64,000 nt of DNA from the NCBI RefSeq assembly GCF_003050935.1, contig NZ_QAOX01000001.1, positions 248,001 through 312,000 of the forward strand. The letters are read 5' to 3'. Position numbers and translations under genes: made by a program. The notes beneath the pieces are model-generated. The model saw only the letters and a program-made list of their open reading frames with translations, was not told the DNA's origin and did no database searches. How positions within the stretch are numbered: the stretch's first letter is position 1; every line of letters begins with the position of its first letter. Origin of the DNA: Luteibacter sp. OK325 (GTDB taxonomy: Bacteria; Pseudomonadota; Gammaproteobacteria; Xanthomonadales; Rhodanobacteraceae). Below are positions 34,193-43,669 of this stretch, piece after piece.

Positions 34193-36034
34193 GTGGCTCT
34201 TACCCTCACTCCCGAAATGATCCTTGTGCTGGGCCTGGTGGGCTTCACCATGCTCATGCTCGTTCTGGAGTGGATCCGGGCCGATATGGTGGCCCTGCTC
34301 GTCGTGGTCGCGATCGGCCTCACCGGCCTGATCCCCGGCGACCAGGTATTCAATGGCTTTGCCGGCAACGCCGTCATCGCCATCATCGCCATCATGATCA
34401 TGGGTGCGGGCCTCGACCGCGCCGGCGTACTGAACCTTACCGCTGCCTTCGTCATGCGCATGGCGCGTGGCGTGGAGTCGCGGCTCGGCGTGGTGGTGAA
34501 CAGCGTCACCAGCCTGTTCAGTGCGGTGATTCCCAGCCAGGCGCTGGCGGCGCTGATGATTCCCGTGACCAGCCGCCTTTCCGCCCGCACGGGCGTGCCG
34601 ATGTCGCGCCTGCTGTTGCCCATGGCGTTCTGCATCCTCACCGCCACCAACACCACGCTGATCGCCAACTCGCCGCTCATCGTTCTCAACGACCTGATCG
34701 CCAGCGCGAACAGCAATCTGCCGCCGGGCGCGCACACCATTCCCAAGTTCGGCCTTTTCAGCGTCACCCCCGTGGGTCTGGTGCTGGCCGTGGTCGGCGT
34801 ACTGTTCTTCTACCTGTTCACCCGCAAGCTGCTGCCCGAGCGCGAAGACGATCGCCTCAAGGTCACGCCGGGACGCACGGAAAGCTACTTTGCCGACACC
34901 TATGGCATCGTTGGCGAAACCGCCGAGCTCACCGTCACGGCGGAAAGCCCGCTGGTCGGCATGAGCATCGGCGAAGTGGAGCAGCTGCATGGCGCGCCGC
35001 TGATCCTGGCGATCAAGAACGGCAACGAGAGCCGCGTGGCGCCGCCGTCCGACCAGATGATCTGGGTGGGCACGGTGCTTGGCGTACTGGCTCCGCGCGA
35101 TGCCATCAATGCCTTCGCCAACAACCAGTTATGCCGCGTGTCCATGCGCCTGCGCCAGCTCGGCGAGCAGTTCAACACGACGCGCGCCGGTATTTCCGAG
35201 GCGGTGGTGCCGCCCAGCTCGCGTTTCATCAAGCAGACCGTCGGTGAGCTGCGCCTGCGCAAGCGCTTCGGCATCTCCGTGCTCGCGGTGAATCGTGGCG
35301 ATGAAGTGTTCCGCGAGGACGTCCGCGCGGTGACCCTGCGCGCCGGCGACACGCTGGTGCTGCATAGCAAGTGGCGCGACCTGATACTGGCCGAGGAAGA
35401 CCGCGACTTCGTGGTGGTCACCGACGTACCCAAGGAGGAGGCGCGCCCGGGCAAGATCTGGCAGGCCGTCTTCTTCTTCGTGCTGGCCAAGTGCCTGGCG
35501 CTGTTCACCCACCTCGACCTCTCCGTGGCGATGATGACCGGCGCCGTCGGCATGCTGCTGACCGGCGTGCTGAACATGGACGAGGCTTACAAGGCGATCA
35601 ACTGGAAGACCATCTTCGTCACGGCCTGTCTGATTCCCCTGGGCTGGTCGATGGACTCCACCGGCACCGCCTCGTGGATCGCCCAGGAAGTGCTGGCCGT
35701 ACTTGGCCATGCGCCGCAGTGGACGCTGCAGCTGTCGATCGCCGTGCTTACGCTGATGTTCTCGCAGGTCATGTCGAACGTGGGCGCCACCGTGATGATG
35801 GTGCCGATCGCCATCAGCGTGGCGGTGAGTACGGGGGGTAACCCGTCGGCTTACGCGCTGATTGTCGCGGTGTCGTCGTCGAATACCTTCCTGCTGCCTT
35901 CGGGCCATCCGGCACTCATGATGGTGGCGGGTCCGGGTGGTTATCGCGCCAAGGATTTTCTGCGCGTCGGCCTGCCTCTGACAATCATCGTGCTTACACT
36001 GACCCTGGTCACGATCAACTTCATGTATCGCTGA
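34193..36034 (+). CDS. SLC13/DASS-type anion permease with TrkA-C domains
   Basis: A 613-residue inner-membrane transporter. Two transmembrane blocks (about 8-210 and 420-613) flank a soluble region with two TrkA-C/RCK_C modules: ELTVTAESPLVGMSIGEVEQLHGAPL and SRFIKQTVGELRLRKRFGISVLAV. The signatures SAVIPSQALAALMIP and SNVGATVMMVPIAISVA are transport-domain hairpins. This architecture occurs in putative sulfate, carboxylate or phosphate permeases. The GTG at 34193 is used; an ATG at 34217 would shorten it by 8 residues, and neither has a strong ribosome-binding site. Confidence 0.85.
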   Translation: MALTLTPEMILVLGLVGFTMLMLVLEWIRADMVALLVVVAIGLTGLIPGDQVFNGFAGNAVIAIIAIMIMGAGLDRAGVLNLTAAFVMRMARGVESRLGVVVNSVTSLFSAVIPSQALAALMIPVTSRLSARTGVPMSRLLLPMAFCILTATNTTLIANSPLIVLNDLIASANSNLPPGAHTIPKFGLFSVTPVGLVLAVVGVLFFYLFTRKLLPEREDDRLKVTPGRTESYFADTYGIVGETAELTVTAESPLVGMSIGEVEQLHGAPLILAIKNGNESRVAPPSDQMIWVGTVLGVLAPRDAINAFANNQLCRVSMRLRQLGEQFNTTRAGISEAVVPPSSRFIKQTVGELRLRKRFGISVLAVNRGDEVFREDVRAVTLRAGDTLVLHSKWRDLILAEEDRDFVVVTDVPKEEARPGKIWQAVFFFVLAKCLALFTHLDLSVAMMTGAVGMLLTGVLNMDEAYKAINWKTIFVTACLIPLGWSMDSTGTASWIAQEVLAVLGHAPQWTLQLSIAVLTLMFSQVMSNVGATVMMVPIAISVAVSTGGNPSAYALIVAVSSSNTFLLPSGHPALMMVAGPGGYRAKDFLRVGLPLTIIVLTLTLVTINFMYR

Positions 36035-36061
36035 GGGGGAAGCCCTCGGCCGAGACGTTTC

Positions 36062-36403
36062 TCAGGCCAGTCGCACCACACCCTCATGCACCGCCACCGG
36101 CACGCCGCGCAGACGCTCACCCCTGCAAGGCCCCGCCGTGCAATCGCCGCTGTCCGCCGTGAAGGTGGCGCCATGGGCCGCGCAGATGATCGTCCCGTTG
36201 CGGACCAGAAATCGCCCGGGCGCGTAGTCAAGCCGACGGCCCGCGTGCGGGCAGACGTTGAAATAGGCGCGGGCCTGGTCACCGTGGCGGTAGACCATGA
36301 GCGACTCCACCTCGAGGTTGACGATGGCTTCGACTTCGATGGCATTGCCGTCGGGAATGTCGGCCAGGAGGCAGAGCGGAGGGGTGTCGGCGTTAGGAGT
36401 CAT
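36062..36403 (-). CDS. Small Rieske-type [2Fe-2S] ferredoxin
   Basis: A 113-residue protein with the two Rieske ligand motifs CPHAG (Cys51, His53) and CAAHGA (Cys74, His77), spaced as usual. It has no signal peptide or membrane anchor, so it looks like a soluble electron carrier or a regulatory subunit of a dioxygenase-type system. No oxygenase gene is nearby. It converges on the permease gene with 27 bases between the stops. Confidence 0.88.
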   Translation of the reverse strand: MTPNADTPPLCLLADIPDGNAIEVEAIVNLEVESLMVYRHGDQARAYFNVCPHAGRRLDYAPGRFLVRNGTIICAAHGATFTADSGDCTAGPCRGERLRGVPVAVHEGVVRLA

Positions 36404-36482
36404 GGCACTTGTCTATGAGGATGGGTTGCCCCAAGGTAAAGGGGTACCACGCATGTCATTGTGCCATACGGATTTTTAACCA

Positions 36483-36770
36483 ATGCGCTTCGTCTTCCCG
36501 CCCATTCGCCGCTCGCGGAATCCGCTCGCCCGCGCCCTCTCCGTCGTGGCCGGTCTGGCCGTGCTTGGCGTATTGCTGGTATTCGGCGTGGTCGTCATCG
36601 GCGTGCTGCTGGCCGGTGGTCTCGTGTTCCTGGCCGTGCGCCAGTGGAAGCTCGCTCGCGGGGGCGCCACCGCGACGCCGCGCCCGTCGGCCTCGCACAC
36701 CTCGCAGGATCCGAAGGTGCTAGAGGGCGAGTTCGTCGTGATCCGCCAGCGCGACCCCGTCCACCACTAA
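36483..36770 (+). CDS. Single-hairpin membrane protein of unknown function
   Basis: A 95-residue protein: a basic N-terminus (MRFVFPPIRRSRN), one long or two short hydrophobic helices (about 18-52), then a soluble tail ending KVLEGEFVVIRQRDP. Positive residues before the helix predict the N-terminus inside. Similar short proteins occur in xanthomonads without known role. It is 90 bases before the Ada-like gene on the same strand. Confidence 0.65.
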   Translation: MRFVFPPIRRSRNPLARALSVVAGLAVLGVLLVFGVVVIGVLLAGGLVFLAVRQWKLARGGATATPRPSASHTSQDPKVLEGEFVVIRQRDPVHH

Positions 36771-36859
36771 GCACCCTCGCAAGCAGATCCGCGCGCAAGA
36801 AGCGGATGGTGACGGGGCACAGCCCCGCCTACGCTGGTCTCCAACCCTTGGAGGCCACG

Positions 36860-37738
36860 ATGAAAACCCAGGTTCAGCTCATGCGCCCCGCCACCGACGA
36901 CGCCCTTGAACGTGTCCGTGCCGCGCTCGATAGCGAGGACGGCGCCAGCGATCTCGCCACGCTCGCCGCCGTCGCGGGGCTTAGCCCCACCCATCTGCAA
37001 CGCGCCTTCCGACGCCGCTACGGCGTCAGTCCGGCCGAGTACGCCCGCGCGCGCCGGTTCGGCCAGCTACGCGAAGCCCTGCGCGACGGCGCCCCCGTGA
37101 CCGACGCGGTCTACGAGGCCGGCTTCGGCTCCGGCAGCCGGGTCTACGAGGAAAGCGACCGCCGGCTGGGCATGACCCCGGCCAGCTACCGCGCGGGCGG
37201 CGCAGGTGCTTCGATCCGCTACACCACCACCGGCACGCCGCTCGGGCGGCTGCTGGTCGCCACCACAGCGAAGGGCATTTGCTCGGTGACGCTCGGCGAT
37301 GACGACACGGCACTGGAAACACGGCTGGCGGACGAGTTCCCGCTGGCCGGACGCGAACGCGTGGACGAAGGCCGCGACGAGTGGCTGGATGCGGTGATCG
37401 CGCGTGTCACCCGCGACCTCGGCTGGGACGACGGCGATACGCCGGCGATGCCACCGGTGGATGTTGCCGCGACCGCATTCCAGTGGCGCGTCTGGGATGC
37501 GCTGACACGGATTCCGCGCGGTGAAACCCTCAGCTATGGCGAGCTGGCCGCGAAACTCGGCGTACCCAAGGCGGCGCGGGCGATCGGTCGCGCCTGCGGC
37601 AGCAACAAGCTTGCCCTGCTGGTTCCCTGCCATCGGATCATCCGCGAGGACGGTAGCCTGGGCGGCTGGCGATGGGGCCTGGAAATCAAGCAGCAATTGC
37701 TGGCCACCGAGCGTGCCATGAGCGCGGCTCAAGGCTGA
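36860..37738 (+). CDS. AraC-HTH / O6-alkylguanine-DNA alkyltransferase fusion (Ada-like)
   Basis: A 292-residue protein. Residues about 10-110 are an AraC-type helix-turn-helix pair (LATLAAVAGLSPTHLQRAFRRRYGVSPAEYARARR, split over the domain). Residues about 115-285 form the alkyltransferase with the active-site LLVPCHRII and preceding RAIGRACGSNK. It removes alkyl groups from O6-guanine and probably activates its own or other repair genes. It lacks the N-terminal zinc phosphotriesterase domain of E. coli Ada; this short form is common in several bacteria. The ATG at 36860 follows GGAGG. Confidence 0.9.
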   Translation: MKTQVQLMRPATDDALERVRAALDSEDGASDLATLAAVAGLSPTHLQRAFRRRYGVSPAEYARARRFGQLREALRDGAPVTDAVYEAGFGSGSRVYEESDRRLGMTPASYRAGGAGASIRYTTTGTPLGRLLVATTAKGICSVTLGDDDTALETRLADEFPLAGRERVDEGRDEWLDAVIARVTRDLGWDDGDTPAMPPVDVAATAFQWRVWDALTRIPRGETLSYGELAAKLGVPKAARAIGRACGSNKLALLVPCHRIIREDGSLGGWRWGLEIKQQLLATERAMSAAQG

Positions 37739-37806
37739 CCTTCGAACGTTTCGCTACCGCGTTGCGCGTCGCGACGATATCGTTCCGAATTCAGCCTGGA
37801 TCCGCC

Positions 37807-38721
37807 ATGTCCGACCCTGCCTGTTCCACGACGCCCGCGCCCGCCTCCGTCGCCACCGACCCGAGGTGGATGGTTCCGCTTTCGCTGTTCGCGCTGTACG
37901 TCATCTGGGGCTCGACCTACCTCGGTATCCGCTATGCGCTGGTGAGCTATCCGCCCTTCATGCTCGCGGCGATTCGCTTCGCCATCGCCGGGGTATCGCT
38001 GTTCGCCGTGTTACGCGTGCGCGGCGCGACCCTGCCGACCGCCGCCCAGTGGAAGAACGCGGCGATCGTCGGCACCCTGCTGCTGGCCGGTGGCAATGGC
38101 CTGGTCTGTTTCGCCGAACAGTCGGTGAGCTCGGGCATCGCCGCCGTGGCGGTGGCGAGCATGCCGTTGTTCGCCGCGGTATTCGGCGGTATCTATGGCG
38201 AATGGCCCACGCGTGGGGAAACCGCGGGCCTGATGCTGGGTTTTGTCGGTGTCATCGTGCTTAACCTCGGCGCGGGCCTCTCAGGCTCGCCGCTCGGCGC
38301 CATCGCCCTGATCTGCGCCGCCATGGCCTGGGCATTCGGGTCGGTGTGGTCCAGGCGCCAGGACATGCCCAAGGGTCCAATGAACACCGCTGCGCAGATG
38401 CTCTGCGCCAGCGTCTCGCTGAGCATCATCGCCCTGCTCCATGGAGAGCGTTTTCCGGCACATCCGCAAGCGGGCGCCACGGCCGCTGTCGCCTATCTCA
38501 TCGTTTTCGGCTCGATCATTGCCTTCAGCGCATACCTTTACGTGTTGAAGACCGTGCGTCCCGCACTGGCCACCAGCTATGCGTATGTCAATCCGCCGGT
38601 GGCCGTGCTGTTCGGTGTAGCACTGGCTGGCGAGCATGTCGGGCCGTTCGACCTCGCCGGCATGGCGATCATCCTGGTCGGTGTGGGCATCATCACGATG
38701 ATGCGCGTGCGCAAGGCCTGA
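37807..38721 (+). CDS. EamA-family (DMT) exporter, YedA/RhtA-like
   Basis: A 304-residue, ten-TM exporter with two EamA repeats. The first repeat begins LYVIWGSTYLGIRYALVSYPP, a motif of the YedA group; the second ends SYAYVNPPVAVLFGVALAGE. Related proteins export amino acids, metabolites or dyes, but the substrate here is unknown. The ATG at 37807 opens a short soluble N-terminus before the first helix. It is on the same strand as the Ada-like gene, 68 bases downstream. Confidence 0.88.
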   Translation: MSDPACSTTPAPASVATDPRWMVPLSLFALYVIWGSTYLGIRYALVSYPPFMLAAIRFAIAGVSLFAVLRVRGATLPTAAQWKNAAIVGTLLLAGGNGLVCFAEQSVSSGIAAVAVASMPLFAAVFGGIYGEWPTRGETAGLMLGFVGVIVLNLGAGLSGSPLGAIALICAAMAWAFGSVWSRRQDMPKGPMNTAAQMLCASVSLSIIALLHGERFPAHPQAGATAAVAYLIVFGSIIAFSAYLYVLKTVRPALATSYAYVNPPVAVLFGVALAGEHVGPFDLAGMAIILVGVGIITMMRVRKA

Positions 38722-38841
38722 AAACCCCGGAGTGTGATGCAGGTCTCACTCCGGCTTCGCCACCCATTTTTTCAGAATTATTCGATGTCGGTCCGCGATA
38801 GCGCGACCTAGGCTCGGACTCCTCAGTTGGAGGAGCGTCCC

Positions 38842-39081
38842 ATGTCCCGGCTTACCCCGAAGTGTGTTGCGCGCGGTGGCACCCTGTTCGGCATCGCCAT
38901 CCTGGCCGTGGCTTCGTGCCAGAGCTTTCGCGAAAAGCCGGCCACGGGTATCTCATCGCCCGTGGCGGACTACCTGGAGTACGACGCCTGCCTCGACCGC
39001 GGCGGTCGCTGGCTGATGCATGCGCACGCCTGCATCGAGCAGGACCGGGCCGGTGTGCGCGAGCCGCGCGAAGCCCTGTAA
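38842..39081 (+). CDS. Small putative lipoprotein
   Basis: A 79-residue protein. The N-terminus has basic residues, a hydrophobic core and a lipobox-like LAVASC ending near residue 26; the mature chain contains YDACLDRGGRW and HACIEQ, suggesting one disulfide. GGAGGAG sits 6 bases before the ATG at 38842. The function is unknown. It converges with the ABC operon, 21 bases between the stops. Confidence 0.65.
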   Translation: MSRLTPKCVARGGTLFGIAILAVASCQSFREKPATGISSPVADYLEYDACLDRGGRWLMHAHACIEQDRAGVREPREAL

Positions 39082-39102
39082 GGCTCCGCGCGATCCGCTG
39101 TC

Positions 39103-40425
39103 TCAGAGTTCGCGAAGTGCCGTTGTCACCGGGACACGCGCCGCACGCAGCGCCGGGAACAATCCGCCGATGAAACCGATGGCGAGCGCCCACTTGATAC
39201 CCGTCCAGAGCAGTTCGCCACTGACATGGAAACGAAAGACCACCTGGCTGAAGTTGGCCCCGAGCGTGGAGGTGGTGTAACCGTTGAAGATGATCCACAC
39301 CACGCCGGCCCCGATGAGTCCGCCGAGCAGGGCGAGCATCATGGTTTCGAGCATCACCGAGACCACGACCGGCACTCCACGAAAGCCGATGGCGCGTAGC
39401 GTGGCGATCTCCCGGGCCCGTGCCTGGATGGCGGCGAACATCGTGTTGAGCGCACCGAAGATGGCACCAATAGCCATGATGACGCCGACGGTGATACCCA
39501 CCGCGCGCAACACCTTGGTCAGGCCTTCGGACTGTTTGCTGAAATAGTCCTGCGTCGTACTTACGTCGACCTTAAGCCGCGGGTCGGCGACGAGGTTGGC
39601 CTTGAACGTGTCGAAAGCTTTTGGTGAATCCAGCAGCACGGTGACCGACTGCACACTGCTGCCGCGCCGGTAGGCCGACCCCACGCTCTGCGTATCGGCC
39701 CACAACTCCGACTCGAGCGCGTCGTGTGACTCGAACACACCGACCACGGTCCAGGTCTGCCCGGCCAGACGCAGAGTCTTGCCGACATCGATACCCTCGA
39801 ACTGCGCTTTCGCCCCTTTGCCAACGATGATTTCGCCCAGGCCCGGCCGGAACTTCCGACCTTCGACGATCTTCACCTGGTCCCTGAGTGTCCAGACATC
39901 CTCGCTGACGCCGCGAATCGGCACGTTGGAATCGCTGTTCGGATCGCCCTTGCGCGGCAGGTTGGCCACCACCACCAGTTCGCCGGAGGCGATGGGCTTG
40001 CCTTGCGCGTCCTTCTTCACGCCGGGCGCCTGCATGACCACGTTGGCACTGTCACGATCGAGAATGGAATTGAGCTCGGCCTGCGAGCCACCGCGCAGCA
40101 CGATCGCAGTGCGGTCGTTGCCGGTAGAGCGCAGGGTCTCGGCGAAGCCATCGCTCATCGCGAGCATGGCCACGAGCACGCCGACGACGCCGGCGATACC
40201 GACCACCACGACCGAAGACGAACCCAGTCGCTGGGTCACGGTCGCCAGTCCCACGCGGGTGACCTGCCAGGTCTGCCGGCCCCGACGGGTCAGTGCCATC
40301 CACAGTACGAGGATCACAGCGAGCGCTACGACACCTTGCCAGGGCAGCGCGGTCCACAGCGCGAGGAAGGCGGCGACGATCAGCAACATCAACAGGCCGA
40401 AGCCAAGTTTCTTCATCGATTTCAT
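39103..40425 (-). CDS. ABC transporter permease, MacB/FtsX type (second permease)
   Basis: A 440-residue permease. Two N-terminal helices (about 7-45) precede the usual FtsX N-helix (LGSSSVVVVGIAGVVGVLVAMLAM), then a large periplasmic MacB-PCD domain (about 95-300). Three C-terminal helices follow, with IQARAREIATLRAIGFRG and GLFPALRAARVPVTTALREL. It likely pairs with the other permease of the operon. The ATG at 40425 has AGGA 7 bases upstream. The extra N-terminal pair is unusual compared with most MacB-like permeases. Confidence 0.87.
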   Translation of the reverse strand: MKSMKKLGFGLLMLLIVAAFLALWTALPWQGVVALAVILVLWMALTRRGRQTWQVTRVGLATVTQRLGSSSVVVVGIAGVVGVLVAMLAMSDGFAETLRSTGNDRTAIVLRGGSQAELNSILDRDSANVVMQAPGVKKDAQGKPIASGELVVVANLPRKGDPNSDSNVPIRGVSEDVWTLRDQVKIVEGRKFRPGLGEIIVGKGAKAQFEGIDVGKTLRLAGQTWTVVGVFESHDALESELWADTQSVGSAYRRGSSVQSVTVLLDSPKAFDTFKANLVADPRLKVDVSTTQDYFSKQSEGLTKVLRAVGITVGVIMAIGAIFGALNTMFAAIQARAREIATLRAIGFRGVPVVVSVMLETMMLALLGGLIGAGVVWIIFNGYTTSTLGANFSQVVFRFHVSGELLWTGIKWALAIGFIGGLFPALRAARVPVTTALREL

Positions 40426-40435
40426 GTCGTATTCC

Positions 40436-41602
40436 TCAGCGCCCGGCGAGCGCGTCGACGATGTTGAGACGCATCGCGCGGATGGCAGGCAGGGCGCCGA
40501 CGAGCGCGCCGATCACCACCATCAGTACGACACCGAGAATCCACGTGGATGCACCGATCGGCGGCAGGTTGAGCGCGCCGCCACTGAGCTTCGTGACAAT
40601 AGGCACGACGATGCCGGCAGCCGCCAGCCCCAACACGCCGCCCAACACCAGCAACAGCACGCCTTCGGCAAGCACCATGCCGAGCACGCTCTGGCTGGAG
40701 AAGCCAATGGTCTTCAGCACGGCGAGTTCGTTCGTGCGCTCACGTACGGCCTGCGCCATGGTGTTGCCGGTCAGCAGGATCAGGGTGAAGAACACCGCAC
40801 CCATGATCGCCGAGACGATGAGGCCGATGTCACCGAGCTGTTTTGCAAACGAAGCATTGAATGCCTGCTCGGTCTGCGTCTTGGTTTCGTGGTCCGAGTT
40901 GGCCGACAGCGCATCGATGGCCTTGGCCACACTGTCGGCTTTGTCGGCGGACGTGAGCTTCACCACGTACCATCCCACCGTGGTGCCGATGCTGTGAAAC
41001 GCGTTGGCATCCTCAAAATACTTGTGGTGGAAGAAGAACTGCTGGTCCGTGCCGTTGGCCGCGCCCTTGGCTGGCGTGTAAATACCGACGATGTCGAACG
41101 GCCAGGTCTTGTCGCCGTTGCGCTGCGGGAAAATCGTCGACTGCAGGGGAATCTTGTCGCCCACCTTCCAGCCGAAACGCTTCGCCAACGCCTCGCCCAC
41201 GATGGCACCCGTCCGCGTGGTCTCGTAGGCCTTGCGCTGGTCCGCCGGCAATTCCATCTCGTGGTAGATGTCCAGGTAGTTTTCGCTGACCGCGAAGCTG
41301 AGCACGAAGTTCTTCGGATCCTGGTAGATGCCGCCGAACCAGTTGGCGTAGCCCACGGACTTCACCCCGGGGATGGCCTCCATGCGCGTCTGCAGGCTTG
41401 CCGGTAGCGATTGGATGATCGAATAACGCGACGTGGTGATCAGGCGATCCACACCGATCACGCTGTCACCGGAATCGAAGGCTGCACGTGTGGCGTCGAG
41501 CATGCCGAAGAGCAGGAAGGCAGCGAGGATCGACACCAGGGTGAGGAAAGTGCGGGACTTGCGCCGGAACAGCGCCGCCCAGATCAGATGCATGTATTTC
41601 AT
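40436..41602 (-). CDS. ABC transporter permease, MacB/FtsX type (first permease)
   Basis: A 388-residue permease: N-terminal LIWAALFRRKSRTFLTLVSILAAFLLFGML, a periplasmic MacB-PCD domain (about 45-250) and three C-terminal helices with RERTNELAVLKTIGFSSQSVL and ALPAIRAMRLNIVDALAGR. These are the FtsX coupling motifs that contact the ATPase. It lies between the ATPase and second permease genes. The ATG at 41602 has AGGA seven bases upstream; longer in-frame extensions read into the ATPase gene and are not permease-like. Confidence 0.9.
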   Translation of the reverse strand: MKYMHLIWAALFRRKSRTFLTLVSILAAFLLFGMLDATRAAFDSGDSVIGVDRLITTSRYSIIQSLPASLQTRMEAIPGVKSVGYANWFGGIYQDPKNFVLSFAVSENYLDIYHEMELPADQRKAYETTRTGAIVGEALAKRFGWKVGDKIPLQSTIFPQRNGDKTWPFDIVGIYTPAKGAANGTDQQFFFHHKYFEDANAFHSIGTTVGWYVVKLTSADKADSVAKAIDALSANSDHETKTQTEQAFNASFAKQLGDIGLIVSAIMGAVFFTLILLTGNTMAQAVRERTNELAVLKTIGFSSQSVLGMVLAEGVLLLVLGGVLGLAAAGIVVPIVTKLSGGALNLPPIGASTWILGVVLMVVIGALVGALPAIRAMRLNIVDALAGR

Positions 41603-41616
41603 GCCGGCTTCCTCGC

Positions 41617-42303
41617 TCAGGCCACGGCTTGCTCGACAAGGGTGCCCTTGTCGAGATGCAGCGTGTGGTTTGCGTACTCCGCGGCCTTGGGATCGTGGGT
41701 CACCATGACGATCGTCTTGCCGTGCTCGCGATTGAGTTCGCGCAGGAGGCCGAGAATCTCTTCGGCGGACTGCCGATCGAGGTCGCCCGTCGGCTCGTCG
41801 CAGACCAGCAGCGTGGGGTCGGACACGATGGCCCGCGCGATCGCCACACGCTGCTGCTGGCCGCCGGAGAGTTCGGAAGGCTTGTGCGTGGCGCGGTCGG
41901 ACAGACCCACCAGTTGCAGCGCGATGGACGCATTCTGCTTTCGTTGCGCCGCCGACAGCTTGGTCAGGAGCAGGGGCAATTCCACATTGCGCTGACCGGT
42001 GAGCATGGGCATGAGGTTGTAGAACTGGAAGACGAAACCGACGTGCGCGGCGCGCCACTTGGCCAGCGCGCCAGAGCCGAGCTGGTCGATACGTTCGCCG
42101 GCCACCGTGATGCTGCCGCCGGTCGGCGTATCCAACCCGCCAATCAGGTTCAGCAAGGTGGTCTTCCCCGAGCCCGAGGGGCCCATCAGGGCGAGGAAGT
42201 CGCCTTCCTCGATCTTCAGGTTCACACCATGCAGCACTTCGACCTTCTGCCGGCCGCGCTCGTAAACCTTGGAGAGATCCTGGATGTCGATCAGGGTGGC
42301 CAT
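41617..42303 (-). CDS. ABC transporter ATPase, MacB/LolD type
   Basis: A 228-residue ATPase with Walker A GPSGSGKTT (about 43-51), Q-loop FQFYNLMP, signature LSGGQQQR (about 143-150), Walker B LLVCDEPTGDLD and the switch His in THDP. This is the MacB/LolD/FtsE class, which works with FtsX-type permeases in mechanotransmission rather than classical transport. The start at 42303 has GGAGAC six bases upstream. Confidence 0.95.
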   Translation of the reverse strand: MATLIDIQDLSKVYERGRQKVEVLHGVNLKIEEGDFLALMGPSGSGKTTLLNLIGGLDTPTGGSITVAGERIDQLGSGALAKWRAAHVGFVFQFYNLMPMLTGQRNVELPLLLTKLSAAQRKQNASIALQLVGLSDRATHKPSELSGGQQQRVAIARAIVSDPTLLVCDEPTGDLDRQSAEEILGLLRELNREHGKTIVMVTHDPKAAEYANHTLHLDKGTLVEQAVA

Positions 42304-42322
42304 CGTTATGTCTCCGTACGCG

Positions 42323-43579
42323 TCAGGGTGTGGTTTTGGCGATGCTGACGGCGGCGCCGTCGGCGAGAGAATCGGGAGGTGCGACGACGACGGTTTCGCC
42401 GGTGGCCACGCCGTCGGTGACCAGGCGCATGTCACCGCTGGACGGCTTCGCGGATGTCACGGGCCGGCGCTTCGCCGTGTTGTCTGCAATAACGAAGACG
42501 ACGTCATGGCCATCGCGCTGCACGACGGCCGCGGCGGGAACGAAGACCCCCTTTGGCACCGCGGACTGCGCCGGTGCACGACGCTCGAGGAAGGAAACAC
42601 GCACGCCCATGTCGGGAACGATGCGGCTGTCTTTGTTCTCCAGCGCGACGCGTACCTTCACGGTGGCCTTGCCACGATCGGCGGCCGGGACGATGGCGAT
42701 CACGTGGGCGGGAATCTTCCAGTCGGGATAGGCGTCGAGCACGGCCTCCGCAGGCATGTTCGGCTGCACGCGGCCGATATAGGCCTCGTTGACGTCCACA
42801 TCGATCTCCAGCGAATCCATGTCGACGATGGTGCCGACGCCGGTCCGCGTGAATCCACCGCCGGCCGAGAGCGGCGAGATGATCTCGCCGACCTGGGCCG
42901 CCTTGTCCGTGATCACCCCATCGAACGGGGCGCGAACCACGGTGTAGTCGAGGTTGACCTGCCCGACCTGGACCTGCGCGTCGGCCGAGTCGGCCTGGCG
43001 CCGCGCGGTGTTGAGCTGGGCGCGAAAGGTATTTGCCTGGGTGCGGGCCTGTTCCGATACCTGTTTGGACACCAGACCGCGTCCGACCAGCGCCTCGGCG
43101 CGGTCGGCATCGCGCAGGTCCTGGTCGAGCTGGGCCTGGGTCTGAGCCACGGTGGCGTGGGCCGCTGCGGCGCTTGCCCGGGCAGCGTCCAGACTGGCGC
43201 GCAAGGCGTTGTCCTCGAGGCGGGCGAGCACCTGGCCCTTCGTTACACGGTCACCCTCTTCGATCAGCACCTCGGTCAGCGCGCCGGTAATCTGCGCGGA
43301 GACCGTGGCCTGGCGACGTGCCGTCACGTAACCCGTGGCCTGGAGCACCGCGCCGGCTTCCGCATTGGCGGATGGCGACACGGCGGTCGCGGTCTTCACC
43401 TCGACCGGGCGATGGGCAACGAAGACCCAGGCACCGGCACCCGCCGCAAGCAGTACGACAAGGACGCCAGCCGCGATGAGAGCGAGCCGGGTTCCGTTGC
43501 CCCCACCTCCGCCACCGTGGGCTTCCTTGTGCGATTTATCGATCTTCAGCTGCCGCAGCAGCTCGGCGTTCGAATTCAT
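42323..43579 (-). CDS. MacA-like membrane-fusion protein
   Basis: A 418-residue adaptor. A soluble N-terminus with a Gly run (HKEAHGGGGGG) precedes a membrane anchor (about 36-57), then lipoyl halves (SAQITGALTEVLIEEGDRVTKGQ and FDGVITDKAAQVGEI), a coiled-coil (about 120-190) and beta-barrel domains. It is first in an operon with one ATPase and two permeases, so the pump is MacAB-like but with the MacB functions split over three genes. The ATG at 43579 follows GAGGG. Confidence 0.9.
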   Translation of the reverse strand: MNSNAELLRQLKIDKSHKEAHGGGGGGNGTRLALIAAGVLVVLLAAGAGAWVFVAHRPVEVKTATAVSPSANAEAGAVLQATGYVTARRQATVSAQITGALTEVLIEEGDRVTKGQVLARLEDNALRASLDAARASAAAAHATVAQTQAQLDQDLRDADRAEALVGRGLVSKQVSEQARTQANTFRAQLNTARRQADSADAQVQVGQVNLDYTVVRAPFDGVITDKAAQVGEIISPLSAGGGFTRTGVGTIVDMDSLEIDVDVNEAYIGRVQPNMPAEAVLDAYPDWKIPAHVIAIVPAADRGKATVKVRVALENKDSRIVPDMGVRVSFLERRAPAQSAVPKGVFVPAAAVVQRDGHDVVFVIADNTAKRRPVTSAKPSSGDMRLVTDGVATGETVVVAPPDSLADGAAVSIAKTTP

Positions 43580-43669
43580 GCTTCCCTCTGTCCCCTGCGG
43601 TCCCATCGGATGGCAAGATCATGCGACCCGGGCCGAAGCTGCACCACTTCCGCCCATCAGTCATCTGCC

